A stretch of 64,000 nucleotides of DNA from Aphrophora alni (lineage: Eukaryota; Arthropoda; Insecta; Hemiptera; Aphrophoridae): positions 86,649,267 through 86,713,266 of the forward strand of contig OY740770.1 in NCBI GenBank assembly GCA_963513935.1, given 5' to 3'. Positions 37,201 to 49,860 of this stretch are shown here, in pieces. A program made the position numbers and the translations under genes. Position 1 is the first letter of the stretch. Every line of letters begins with the position of its first letter. Under the pieces are notes generated by a model. It made no database searches. It saw nothing but the letters and a program-made list of their open reading frames with translations, and was not told the DNA's origin.

Positions 37201-38359
37201 GACTGCATTTCAACCAGACCGTGAATTTGGACAATTTAGAGAAATTAAAACTGTAATGTTAATATTGTATTGTAGAATTGGAGTGAAAGCTGTTAATAAT
37301 TTTTTGACTCTCACAGTTTTATCCCAACCCTTCTAATCTTCTAAATTAGTTTATGGGCTTGTGTTTGCCAATAATATCATTTACTCAGAAATTTCAATTT
37401 TCAGTTGTGTCTGAATATATTAAAAAGATACAATCATAAATGGTTCAGTACTGGTTGAAACAAGATACATAGAACAACTTCGGAAGTAGTCAGGCAGGTT
37501 GCAGTGTTGAACTAAGCATGATAGGTAAAAATTAAAAGTTTGAGAACATAAATAGATTCAAGGAAACTATCTATGGTGAAATTACTTGTGAATAATTAAT
37601 TTCAGAAAAAAGATGAGATTATCAATTATTACAGAAATAATAAACAGGTAGCAATTGTACGATTTATTTTACTGAAATAATATATGCAAGTTCATGCTTC
37701 TTAACCAGAAGGCATAAGCCAGTATATTTCATAAAAAGTGATTTTTACACTGAATAGTTTGAATCACTTTATGAGTATTACTGCTAACGTAATATCCAGT
37801 TTACCATAAACTCTTTTTATCCTGCTACGATTATGTCATGCAAACCCTAAATGATATTTACCAATTTTATTCTTAATGAATGAGTTGTAGGTTGGTAGTT
37901 CTCATTGGTTGTTGTTAGGTCATATGTGTTGGACCTTACAATAAAGTTATAAACGATTTCTAGGAAAGGTGATTTAGATATGAAATCATATTAAAGCTTT
38001 TATTTTTATTTTAAATATATTTCGTATTGACTAGTTCGGTAAATAATTTTAAACCTAGAATTTTATTGGAAGTGATAGGACGAGGGGAGTACAGATTTGA
38101 GATACTTCCAATACATACGCACTTTCTTTGTAATTTTATCAAGATAATCCATGAAGCAGCCAATCTTACTATCAAGACACACAGTTATCGTCTAGATTGC
38201 CCATTGCAATTGTGTTCATTCTATGTCAGTTTTAATGCCATCATTGGAGAATAAAGAGATAGATTTATTAAAGTCTATTGCTCCTTCTAACTTGTTTCAA
38301 ATCTGATATTAAAGCTTGATCCGTTATATTTATTTATTATTTTAAAATATTTTTATTCT
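34230..38359. other. Non-coding intronic DNA, no feature recognised
   Basis: AT-rich with a GC-richer stretch at 34570-34760. Short open frames (for example 34974-35255 and 38027-38254) show no domain or splice context. Confidence 0.35.
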
Positions 38360-40660
38360 TTATTTCATAGGAGAGGTGGAAAATGTTCAAATGACAAAGT
38401 TAGATATCTGATCTTCCAAATAGTGTGAGATTGTTACTTACTAAAAACTACCTTCCTTTCTGTCAGTACTCCCATTGCTTAGGACAAGGATTCTGGAATG
38501 GTTTTCCATATACCAAGCAGGTGAGCTCTTTCCATGGGCGTTACAAAAAGATAAAGCAAAAAAGAGCAGAACTTTATGTACTGCGCGAAGAGCGAGGCAA
38601 ATCCCTCACTGGGACAGAGTGGAGTCAGGGATAACCTTGCGACAGATTATGCAACTCTCTTGTTGGTGTGTTGTGTAGGTGAAGGAGGAGATTACCTTAC
38701 AAATACCTTGTTAGTTATTGATGATTGATCTACATACATCACCTTCTTCTGCTTCCTAACTTAAATAAGCATGCAAAAGAGACAGTGACTGAAACAAGGA
38801 GTGCAAGCAATATCATCTTCTGGACTACTGAAGGTCTTGTCTGCATTTACTGCTCCTGAAACAGCATAACAATTAGGAAAAGTCACAGTAATGAGGAAGT
38901 GGTGGGAAGTACAGGGCCAGTGGGTGGTCTGTCTTTGTTTAGGGAGAGCGGTCATCTGTGTTTATCAGATGTTGTTTTGTATGTGCTAAGTGAGGAAATC
39001 AGTGTGGGTGTGGGGTGAGGCCCCTTGTAAAGGTTTACTGATAAATGTTGGATGTTTTGTTTAAGAAAAGGTACATTCAACTCTTTATGTATTGTTCATA
39101 TTGGTGCTTTAGTCACTATTCTCAAAATTTTGTTTTGTAATAGTTGTAGTCTTCCAATGTAGATGTCCCCAGCAGGTCCCCAGATTGGAGCTGCAGATGA
39201 AAGTATACTCAAAAGTGACCTATGTAACAGGGTGGCTGTTCTCAATGAGATAGAACTTGTTTTGTTGAGCAATGGATAACTGGTTGAGTTTTATGTTTGC
39301 TGTTTTAAGAGTGTAGTTTATGTGGGCTGACCATGTCATTTTCCTAGCCATGTAGCTGTTCATTGATACCCATAGGCTAAGCTTTCTCAAAGATTTTATT
39401 CATAGTCTATACAAACTTATCGGTCTATATGACTCTGACGTGAGTTTATACTTCCCTGGCTTGGAGAAAACTAATATCTTAGCCTCCTTCCAAGCTGCAG
39501 GAAAATGTTATGTGCAGAAAATAGTGTTGCATATATTGGTGAGGCATGTAAGCGCCTTTTCCGATAAATTATTGAGTGTTGTATTCCCGATGGTGTCCTG
39601 TCTAGAAACATTCTGGGTCTTTATGTAAAGTTTTATATATCGGTTATTGATGTGGAGAGTGGGTGAATTGGAGTGTGAGTGTTCTTGTTTCCACTGTGTT
39701 GCCTGGAAACCATCGGCACTGAAATTTAGTATCTCCTGTCTGCTTCTTCTCTTAAATCGTTTAGTTTGGTATGTGGAACACATCTCTTTACAACCTGTTG
39801 AAGTGCCCTTTTTTAACCTATTTCAATGCTTGATCAGCTTGAAGTGTTTGTTTTGGAAAGTAAGTGTGATGCCAAAGCTGCCATTTAATTGACACTCCAG
39901 TCTCCATTGTAGTTTGTATTTCCGTTGTCAGTAGAGAGATAGCGGTGTTTACATTGTGTGGCTTTCAAATATCCAAGTCTTTGTGTAGGAGAATATCTAA
40001 ATACTCCCGGAAATTATCCCAATTAGTGAGTCTGTAGTTTCCGTATGGGTTCCTTTGTTATGGGGTTCCCTGCAACAGCTTTAATGACGGCATAGTGATT
40101 CGAGTTCAGATACCTATCTATGTTCAAATGTGCCGCCACAGTTAGTCCCTTAACTGGAATATGTCCTCTATGTTATGCATGCTATTGTATTGCCTTGACT
40201 GGAGCCAAGATTAAATATGCTTAGAGTTTGTTTTGAATTTAAATACCCCCACAATGACAACTTTGTTTGAATTTAAGAGGAGGAGTCAATGACTCAAGTG
40301 TTAATTGTGCCTGGGGGACTGTATGTAGCAATTAATGTTCCTAAGGAGCTGTTGAACTCAAGCTTGATGGCTGTTGCTTCAACTCGTGTAAGTGTGGACA
40401 GCAATCATTCTATGTGTTTTATAATCTTATGTGTTATGATTCCCATACCACCTTGGCTCCTATCTTGTCTATCAGTGCAGTAGATTTTGAAATTTCTTTA
40501 TCAGTGCAATAGTGAATTTATCTTGTGGTTTTAATAGAGTTTCTGCAAGTAAAGCTATTTTGTAGTTATTCCTTTGCATATAGCGAAGAAGTTTTAAATT
40601 TTCATGTTTAATAGCATTGGCGTTCTAAAAACAAAACTGGCCAATTACTGTCCAATTTTG
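38360..40660 (-). mobile_element. Jockey-like non-LTR retrotransposon, copy B, with reverse-transcriptase core deleted
   Basis: Read on the minus strand from right to left: the end of an endonuclease domain near 40100-40030 (NSNHYAVIKAVAG, where the family has SDH-PV); the start of the reverse transcriptase near 39510-39400 (FPAAWKEAKILVFSKPGK and SESYRPISLYRL); then at once the C-terminal region (LWVSMNSYMARKMTW-AHI near 39380-39310), corresponding to the family's YLGV----LTW--HI. After a frameshift, LHRSLLSILSSAAPIWGPAG and GRLQLLQNKILRIVTKAP follow (about 39240-39105). The palm with the catalytic YADD motif is missing between the second and third parts, although the frame is kept across the junction. 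Stops and frameshifts make it dead. The 3' part matches copy A at 12040-13050. Boundaries are approximate. Confidence 0.82.
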
Positions 40661-41557
40661 ATTGATTTGAGGTATGGAGGAAGGAGGCCAGGAGGAGCTG
40701 AAGGTGGTGGGTGGGGAGGTCAGGAGGGTGATCAAGAATGATTCCAAGTTTCCCGTGATCTATCATATCTTTACAGCTAGTCCAGTTTGAATGTTCCTCA
40801 TGGTGCGTCGTTTTGTAAAGCCAATAACCAGTTCAAACCTGTTTGGTTAATAAAGAACGACTTAGAATTGATGACGTATATCAACATCATCGTTTTGACC
40901 AACTTTACTGCTAAATTTAATTCCACAAGTAACAACTTTTGGCAAATAACTTTTAATATGTTTTAACCCCCAATAATGGAAGATAAATATCCGAAATATA
41001 TTTTATGTATAAGTAATTCAAGATTGCTGGTGGTAAGTGACATCACACCTGACAAGTAACGATGGGACTGGCAAATTTGCTGCTTCAATATAGGAATTTT
41101 AATAGTGTTCAAAATTGAATGCAATATTTTATGGGCGAATTAAAGGAAACATTGCAAGTACAAATTTAGAAAACATTAATTAAAAAAATTAATAAATAAA
41201 AATCTAATTTACGACTTAAAACATTTTTAATGTTTATTCCAGTAAAATTGTCTCCTGAGACAGAGAAAAACATATTGTTACGTCATTTTCAACATTAAAT
41301 AAGATAATTGAGCATGTACTTAATTTGGACTTTTTTACAATAATGTATAAACCTAATTTTAAAAGAATTGGGAGTTTATTGATTTAGATTAAAATTAATT
41401 GCATTTAGGATGTTACATTTATTACTTTTTATTTCTAATTATATTTTATGTTTAATTTACATGTTTGTGTTTATTTTATGTTTTATTTTTTTCCATTTTG
41501 TTCTTGTTATGATTATAAAATATACTGTGAATGTTGGCGTTTTTCTTTATGTTATAG

Positions 41558-41748
41558 GAACCTTACCAGGCATCATCAAAACAGCGTGCGGAAAATGTTC
41601 AGAAACGGAAAAACTAAGATTTGTATCATTATTAAGAAGAATAAAGCGTGACAAAACTCTAAACAATTATTGGGATCAAGTCCTCCAAAAGTATGATCCA
41701 CGACAAGAACATAGAATCGGATTGAACCGTTTAATGGAGCAATACTGA
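41558..41748 (+). CDS. Chemosensory protein (CSP/OS-D family), gene 1, exon 2
   Basis: Follows the acceptor ttatAG and contributes GA to the split codon, so the protein reads ...ELK-R-TLPGIIKTACGKC. The spacing from the second cysteine to CGKC is 18 residues, completing C-x6-C-x18-C-x2-C, whose two small disulfide loops define the family. Downstream, SETEKLRFVSLLRRIK and NYWDQVLQKYDPRQEHR are the expected C-terminal helices (W and KYDP are conserved). The stop is at 41746-41748. Upstream in-frame codons (from 41410) are hydrophobic intron translation and are not part of the gene. With exon 1 the total is 125 residues, normal for the family. The pairing across 22.5 kb is inferred from phase and motif continuity. 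If another exon 1 existed nearby it would be a rival, but none is seen. Confidence 0.92.
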
Positions 41749-41930
41749 AGATGCATTTTATAAAAAACAATTTTCCTTAGAATTTGTTTTTATTAGGATA
41801 TTTTACAAAATATTTACATATATTACAAAACGTAATTGTAAGTTTTATTAAAAATCACTTATATACCAATGTAGCTACGTACAAGTTTACTAAGCGTGCT
41901 ATTGGCTCTTATATTAGAGAACAAATTTAC

Positions 41931-41936
41931 AATAAA
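41931..41936 (+). terminator. Candidate polyadenylation signal of CSP gene 1
   Basis: AATAAA lies 183 bp after the stop codon and is the first canonical hexamer in the 3' flank. In AT-rich DNA a chance match is possible. Confidence 0.45.
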
Positions 41937-41939
41937 TAT

Positions 41940-44900
41940 TGAAATATCATCTCAATAACATGGTTTTGTGGATGGGTATGATTTGCTAGTGATATCACGT
42001 AAATGGGAGGGGACTATCATTTTGACTAAGTATTGTTTACTTCTACAACTCAACATAATATTTTAAAGGTTTTAATATATAACGTACGGTACTTAACTTT
42101 TACTTGCTCTTTTTATTGTATGTGTGTCCATAGAGTAATGTACAACTTTTAAAACCGCTTTAATTCAATATTGGAATTTAAAAAGTGACTATGGTTCTTC
42201 ATTCAGCAATAATTCCAACACTTTCTAACTATCTAATTTCAATTACCACTATTTGGAATAGAATTAAAATTATTTCCAAAAAAAATCAAAATTCTATTTC
42301 GCGTGATATATGACATTAAAAAGTGATTTTTTTCTATAGTTAAAACTTGTAACTAGGAAGTTTTAATGCTATTATTATAAGGTTATTTATATAATTTATT
42401 ATTTGTTTCATTAATATTATATTATATTTACTTGTTGAATTACGAGTATGTTATTAATTTTGTATGACTTATTATTATACATTTGTAATAAAAACATTTA
42501 TATTAATAAATTATAACATGAGAGATTAATCTTTATTGTAGAAAGCCATAGACTTAAAAAAGTGGTTATAGACTTCTTAAACTTTTAGAAAACTATCGTA
42601 ACTGTGTTAAAAATTTAGACTCTATCTGTAATTCTTTTTGTTTGTTTAGAGCTCAAAAAGGACATAATAAAATAAATAATAAATCCTTAGTGTAAGTGCT
42701 CGTTGTCTGCAATAACGTAGGTCTGCAAGATTATTTTTTTTTTTTTATCGAGTATTGTGAATCAGAACATTGAGTTATCCTCAAAATAACATTAATATTC
42801 ATATCTTACAAAATTATGTAAAAGGTAGAAAATTAGCCTGAATTACATATTTTACTTGAACGAAATTGTTTAAAATAATGGCCGAAACTGGGTTATTTTT
42901 AGATAATTAAAATTGTTCTATTCTCTCCCAAAACATCCAATTTCGCTTCATATCTATTTATGCTGACACATTATTAAATTGAACTAGATGCATTATAGGT
43001 GTTCGTTAAAAGAAGAACATGTTTAAATATTTCAACAGAGGAAAGTTTCTCAACCTTCAGGTCCGACTTGAGGAAGTCCTCTGTTTAAAATGCAAATGAC
43101 AGTGTCAGTAGCCTTCAGGTTAGCACGTGATTTGGGTTCCATTTTGTAAACACATAAAGATATATATGGCAAGTCTTTCCTCATTGAATCAAGTGCAAGC
43201 CATGAATAAAAAAAAAATCTTGTGCATCCAGTACAGAAAGTTGGTATAGTGGTTTCTCAGAAAACGAAATACTGTTGATGTCATTCTTAGAAAAGAATAA
43301 TTTTATAGCCATATTTTAAATTAATTGTTTTCTTTTTAACGCTCTTTGAGTGGTCACTATTTTAAAATTGATGTTGTAATCTCAAAGAGGTCTTTGTGAA
43401 AATGATTTACCTCGAAACTTGGAGATGATTGGATAATTGTTTTTATACGATAAAGATAGGGCAAGAAATAACCTTGTTGATTAGAGGATGTTAATTTTAA
43501 CATACGTCAAAGGAACTTCAATGTTAAAAACCGGTCATGAACTAAACAAAACATCTGAATATTTTTATAGGGAATATGTTGACTACATATGTCAACATTA
43601 ATTTAACTATGTTTATTCTAAAACTTACTGATAACAGTTAAAATAATAAAATTAGGGACAATATTTGAGAGAAAATTTTGAAAATGAAGATGTCAGTTAT
43701 AATTTACCTTGTTTAGGAATTTCTAAAAAAATTACTCAGCTGTGGAAATTTAGGGTTTTCGCCGTTTGGGTTATTTATATGAAAATTATTATTCATAAGT
43801 TTGATTCTTCATGATTTATAATTCGACTCATGTTTAATCTACCACCCTTTATAAATAGATTCTTGCATAAAGTACTAAACATATTAATTTTTTAAACTAA
43901 AGTTTTTCACCTTTCCTTTGGTATTGATTTTGAAATATATATCAAAAAATTTTCTGTTTTAATAAAGTCAAAGTGGCAATCAAAATATACCATATATTCC
44001 CAACATTTTTGATTCGAACTTCAGAATTATCATTTATATTTCTAATCTATCTATAAATTTTGCAAAGTTGAAGAGTTACTTTTAAACCTTGATGATATTC
44101 ACTTTTGTAGCGTTTTTTAAATAGTTAATTTTGACTTGGATTTTGTAATATTGTTTTAAATTTGTCTAAAATTTGATAAACTCAAACGATTCTCAAAATT
44201 TAAGTATTTGTGTAGCTCATCATTCTGGATAAGACAAATGAAGTTTATTTTATGCCATCTTTTACCAAACAATATAAGATTGAAAACAGTGCTCTTAATT
44301 AATTACGGAAATTCTGAATTTATTTATTACATTTTAATGAAAAAATTCTTCAAGCTAGATTTCTTGAAGAGCTGATTATATTTGCGTCTAATTGAAAATT
44401 GATTGACTAAAACGTTTTAAATTCTACAGTGATCAACAATCATAATTTTGTGTTTAATTTTTTAGAGCCATTTGGAATATCCAGAGATTTATTACGATTG
44501 TAACTTGATTCTAGAATCTAATTAGAAAATGTTTATGGAGTTTTAGCATTCCTATAACATTTTCCTTTAAATGGAATATTCCACTCCCTCCTTTAAATGG
44601 AATAAATCAAGATTAAGAAACACGCCATGTTTAATTTATTGATTAAGAAATAAATCTATAAAAATTAATAATGAATAATATCAAATTCTGAATCAAGCGT
44701 CTAAATTGATATCGATATTAACAAAGATAATGAAAATACTATAGAATTTCCTTAAATTTATTATTTGTTTTTGACACATCTTTAAAAAAAAAAAGAAATT
44801 AAATCCGATAACAAATTCAAAGTCACCACAGTAAAATACACTGAGGAACTAAGTTCATCAAAATTGAGTGAGAATAAAACCTATTGAAATATTTGTCTGT

Positions 44901-46460
44901 TACAGCATTAGGATTTATTAACAAAAATAAAAATACATTGTTTTAGCACGACCTAAAGTAGTTGATGTTTTAATATCACGGATGTCCTGTTTTGGTTCCA
45001 GTTGTCGATATATTGTTCAAGTTTACATTGACACTCGAATATAAATATCGATATTTATCAAATGAATGTTTATATTTAAATACATTTAGTTATTTATATA
45101 TTAAATACATATTTATGTGTATGGTAAATACATGTTTATGTATTTATATTTTAAATATATATTTATGTTTTGGTGAAAAGTAGAACGTGTTATATAAAAT
45201 AGTAGCATTTTTGAGGATGAGGATATTTTGTTACATTTACCATCTGGTTTTAGATTTATTTATTATTCGTATAGTTTACTGGAATCTTCACCAACACTTG
45301 TTTATATAAAAACCAATATATGACTTTCTAGAATATGTTTCAACTCACGTCATCAAGTGACATAATCTAGAACATGAAAAGCATGACAAGGGCCAACATA
45401 ACCTAGTATTTTAGGAGTGTACTGGAAATTAAAAGTAAAACTATTAACCTAAGATAGAATTCGGAGTTAATGCTAGGTTTTAACTGTCAAAATCTGGCCT
45501 ACAAATTTATCATTAGTTTATACATATCCAAATGATGGCAAATGAATAAATTCAATATAAATGATGTTTCATTCACCAATTTTAGAGATGCATTTTTTCG
45601 GAGGAGCATTTTCGTGAGCTTTCCTCTATATTCTAGTATAAAGATTGGAAGCTTGAAGATTAAAAATCTATAGGAGTTTAAATTTCGTTATGGCTATTTA
45701 ATTTTGGATTATTAAAAATGTCTTTCTTTATTCTTCCAAATAAGACTAGTTAAATTAATTATGTTCATTGAATAATTTGATAAGTACATACACTATGAGT
45801 TTCAAATTTGCTTTAAATTTAATAATTCCTTATAAAACAAAATTTAACAGTTTAAACTAAAACCCAGAAAGCAGGATGCACTAGTTTAATAACTGCAATA
45901 GTAAGGTGGGGGGGGGGGGGGTTAAGTAACTCAGTGTATTCGGCTTGATGAGTCGTCAATATTCGAAACCACAACGTCTATTTAAAGCTCTGAACCTCAA
46001 ATATGAATTACTTTAACAATGGTGAGGTCATTCACTTGAAGGTAAGGACATTTTAATGTAAAAAATAATGGAACCTTTTATAAATAGTCGTAACTGATAC
46101 CACCACGAATGCGCCGTTAAGGGATTGGTTTTAAATTTTAAAACCAAATATTACAAAACATTTACCCCTGGTGTACAGTATAGTGTTTGGTATGATCATT
46201 AAACAATCAGAAAGGAAAATATAAAGCGATTCGAAAACCAACATTGAAGACAGAGTGGGCAGTTTTCAGATAGTATATACAGGTTGTCAAATATTTAATA
46301 TTTACATTGAGTAATAATTGACCACCCCATTACAGAAAATTGTAAATATTTCAATGATGTATTGGTAATTGAACTATCTCTATAACCCAGTTACTATTCT
46401 TATATTTTCTGAACTCCTTCGTTAGTTAGGTTTTCATTGCGCTCGAGGTTGAATGTAATC
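41940..46460. other. Intergenic AT-rich DNA
   Basis: No gene or transposon is recognised. Small features only: a 52-nt hairpin at 43034-43085, AT-rich repeated phrases at 45040-45180 ('atatttatgt', 'aaatacat') and a long poly-G run at about 45908-45922. Confidence 0.45.
43034..43085. other. Isolated hairpin
   Basis: The arms aacagagga (43034-43042) and tcctctgtt (43077-43085) are perfectly complementary. An inner stem (ctcaa with ttgag, extendable with one bulge) encloses a loop of about 14 nt. The fold is compact, but the short arms make a microRNA precursor only a weak possibility. Confidence 0.3.
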
Positions 46461-46465
46461 ACGAT

Positions 46466-46880
46466 TCTAGCAGTTACAAATTTTAACAAAAATGGCCTGT
46501 AATTCTAGAATTATTGTTCGGTTATTGTATTACAAATTTTAACAAAAAGGCCTCTAATTCTAGAATTATTGTCCGTTTATTGTATTACAAATTTTAACAA
46601 AAAGGGCCTCTAATTCTAGAATTATTGTTCGGTTATTGTATTACAAATTTTAATAAAAAAGGCCTCTAATTCTAGAATTATTGTTCGGTTATTCTGGCAG
46701 TTACAAAATTTAACAAAAAGGGCCTGTGTTTTATAGAATTATTGTTCGGTTATTGTAGCAGTTACAAATTTTAACAAAAATGGCCTGTAATTCTAGAATA
46801 ATTATTCGGTTATTGTAGCAGTTACAAATTTTAACAAAAAGGACCTGTAATTCTAAAATCATTGTTCGGTTATATTTTCT
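46466..46880. repeat. 57-bp tandem repeat, about 7 copies
   Basis: The unit 'ttacaaattttaacaaaaag', 'gcctgtaattctagaattat', 'tgttcggttattgta' has a period of about 56-62 bp. Some units carry an extra 'gcag' before the ttacaaa. The ttctagaa core is palindromic. No coding content. Confidence 0.93.
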
Positions 46881-49555
46881 ATTGATAAAAAGAAAAAAAG
46901 CAAGAAAGGTATTGCTAAATATATATTCAGGGTATTATAATCATGGCTTACAGAGTTAATATAAAACATATATTTTTCTTTAGTTAAGAATGTTCCCCTT
47001 GAATTTCTTTCTGAAGATAAGTTGGTATGAAAACGTCCCTTGTATGAGATTTAGTAAATGTCACAACACACATTAAAAAGATGAATATAATATGCTTTAA
47101 AACATTATGATAAACTTTTGTCAAAAATAACCTCGTCAAGAGACATCCTAACACTTAAACTGCAGAAAACAGTTTCAGTATTATTTAAGCAACACCAGCT
47201 TTTAGTTATGGTACATAGTCAAATCTGGTATTTTATTGTATCAATGTTTTATAAAAAATAAATCTTTAAGTATAGATGTCCCAACATTACTACTTTATAT
47301 CTTTTGTCTTTGTTTGTCTCTACAGACTAAACATCTCTATACATACTGTACATGAAATCTGTTTCACTAATCCCTTCCTTCGATGGCGTAGCTGATTAAA
47401 GCGAAGCCTTTATTTTGAATTTTAGTCGACCCGAGCTCTAAGTAATCCAGATTGAAGTTAAGTTATCAAAATTTAGGCTACATGCTCTATACGCAATTTT
47501 GATCTTTTTTTCGCAATTTAACGTGATTAACATAACTTAAATGCAACAGCTGTAAATTTTAGTGAGTGCCCTGTAGCATTAGACGATTTTCAATTTGACA
47601 TCCTCACAAATTTAAAATGACGGCCGAAATGTTTAATTTGTTTGAATATGTGGAGATAGCTTTTTTACGAAACCTAGTTTTGTCACTACTTTTTATTTAA
47701 CTAAATATTGGAGTTAAATGCCGGAAGAATGACCGCAAAGTATTTCTGTACAGGCATTCCAGTCTTATTAATGTAGTGTACACTGCACAGAGAGTAACTA
47801 GAACTCAATACAAACAGGGATTACTTGTAAAATGATTATTTATGGCCCTCTGAACACGTAATGTATCGTCATAGACGCCTCATCTAGATCATACGTGACT
47901 CATCACTGCACAGTTTTTTAGTAACATGCGTATACATGATGATGCAGAGTTCGTCACCACATCGAAGTTTCATGACGGTGGACGTATCAGTCACGTACAC
48001 AATTAGATTTATACTCTTGTTTTAAAATTAATACACAAAATATTCTGAACTTGACCTTACACAGTTCATATAAATAAAGTAAATAAATTATTTCAGTAAA
48101 CACAATAAAGCATACCCATATTACTTTGAAGGAGTGGACCAAAAAAAAAAAAACAAATAAATGAAATCAGAGTAGTTTGTCAGATGTTTCCAACATGAAA
48201 GCAAGAGTTTAGCACTTTTTAAGGTTGCGAAATTTATGTAACTAACAAGGACACCAAGATTTTAAATTTATAGTTGATAGACACATACAGTCTTGCCTAA
48301 AACTAAAGCTCAACAAAAAAGATACAGTTCATGAAACAATTTTAAAGTCATACAAAATAATTTTTTTATAATATATTAAAAATAGGTTGTATTTACTGGT
48401 CAAAGATATTTGTCTTAATACACTTATAATAGAAAATATAGGAGAGTGATTGATAAATCGATATTTTTTATTACAAAATTCGATGGACAGACAAATTTTA
48501 GGAGAATTAATTGTATTATTATTATCACTTAAAAATATACAACATTTTAGGCAATACTTAATTTTCGTCCCTAGATCCAGCAGTAAAGGTTATATCAAAA
48601 ATTTAGATTAATAAACACGCATTCAACTAGGACGTTTGTGAACATATGTGGTTTTAGGTTGTTCATTTTGTTAATTTATTTCGTGTTCGTGCTTTCGTAT
48701 TTGTGTATATATGCGTGTACGTACTACTGTGGAGTGAACATATTAACAAACACAAATATAAATTTAATACAATAATGTGTATTATACAGCGATGACCATA
48801 GAGGTGTGATTAAACAGTTATTGAATAGAACTGATGATGAAGCTTGACCATCGAAACCTGTAATCAAAGTTGGATTAAAGAATAATAATCTGACAAGATA
48901 AAAAAAGGTAATTATTCTACCTAACTAAAATCTTTTGATTTTGATACTTCAGTTGTTATAAAAGAAAGTGTAAACCTGTAACTCTCTCTCAGTTCATTCC
49001 TAGGGTCATATCTGGTTTCGGTGAATGATTTTCAGACAATGGATGAAAACTTAATAGTTTTAAACTAAAATAATACATATCTACAGCAGTTTTTCAAATC
49101 CTGGCAAAACGATTGTAGGCTGATGTAAATATCCAATTTTACAATTAAATCAATCGTTTCATTTTTGGGACTAAATATTCATCAAAACTTAAATTCAAAC
49201 CTGCATATTAAAATAAGTTCGAAATTTTTTGAATCAGTTTGTAATACTTGGCAGAATATCATACTATATAAGTAGTCTATAACTTATAGGTAGTCTATAT
49301 AAGTATACTCTTTCAATAATTCCTGTTTGGTTTCTTATTGTGGCTACATTCATGAACCAAATTTCCTCTATTATGAGTAAAGGAATATTTTGTAACAAAT
49401 CAAGAGTGTTGCATACAAAAATGGCGTAAAAAATCTTACAAGGGAAGAATTAAACAGTCCCCTACTATACTAGTCCCCACATTTATACTTTGAACTGTTG
49501 GGTGTTTAACCTGATGGTTTTTCACTCCTCATTCATGATTATTTCATCTCGACTG
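46881..49555. other. Intergenic AT-rich DNA
   Basis: A fragment at about 48825-48880 (gatgatgaagcttgaccatc, then gaaacctg) looks like the end motif of some dispersed repeat. Nothing else is recognised. Confidence 0.35.
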
Positions 49556-49559
49556 ACGC

Positions 49560-49860
49560 TCACCTAATCTATGTGCATTAAGGATAGAAGAAACTCACTC
49601 AAAGTGATTGCGGGTGTAGCGAAACCAAGGATCCTAGCTGGATCTAAACCTTTCTTCTTGTAGTCTTGGGTTAGATCTCTCTCTTTCATCTTTGCAAGCA
49701 AGTCTTTCTTGACCAACTCTTGTTTTCTTCCGACCCTGACGCTATTAGAGCATTCGAGGGCTAGGTTTTTTTATTTAATTTTATACTATTTTCTTATATT
49801 TGTTATCAGCCGATGATGACCAAAAGGTTTTATACCTTTAAATAACAATGACAAATAAAT
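49560..49860 (-). repeat. Dispersed repeat family R1, copy 4 (best preserved)
   Basis: On the minus strand it starts near 49850 with 'taaaggtataaaacctttt' and 'ggtcatcatcgg'. It continues with 'agcgtcagggtcggaagaaa' and 'gagttggtcaagaaagac', then 'gaaagagagagatcta' and 'cccaagactacaa'. From about 49722 it can be read without a stop as VKKDLLAKMKERDLTQDYKK, then GLDPARILGFATPAIT, and on to about 49570. The corresponding 'LV(K/N)xDLxGK' start is readable in the other three copies, so the family may carry the end of a coding sequence. Family identity is unknown. Confidence 0.6.

Larger units (their letters stand above)
19005..41557 (+). other. 22.5-kb intron of CSP gene 1
   Basis: The donor is GTGAGT at 19005 and the acceptor is tttctttatgttatAG, ending at 41557. 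Phase 1 joins A to GA to form an Arg codon between the Lys and the TLP motif. No other CSP exon or host gene is seen in between. The content is AT-rich DNA, transposon remnants and tandem arrays, each listed separately. Stretches at 19020-20260, 20500-23600, 29300-30300 and 34230-38350 hold nothing that I can classify. The pairing of the two exons rests on phase and motif completeness, not on transcript data. Confidence 0.8.

Noticed and set aside
41410..41557. Hydrophobic N-terminal extension of CSP exon 2
   Set aside because: It is intron sequence before a good acceptor; using the acceptor restores the CSP motif spacing exactly.
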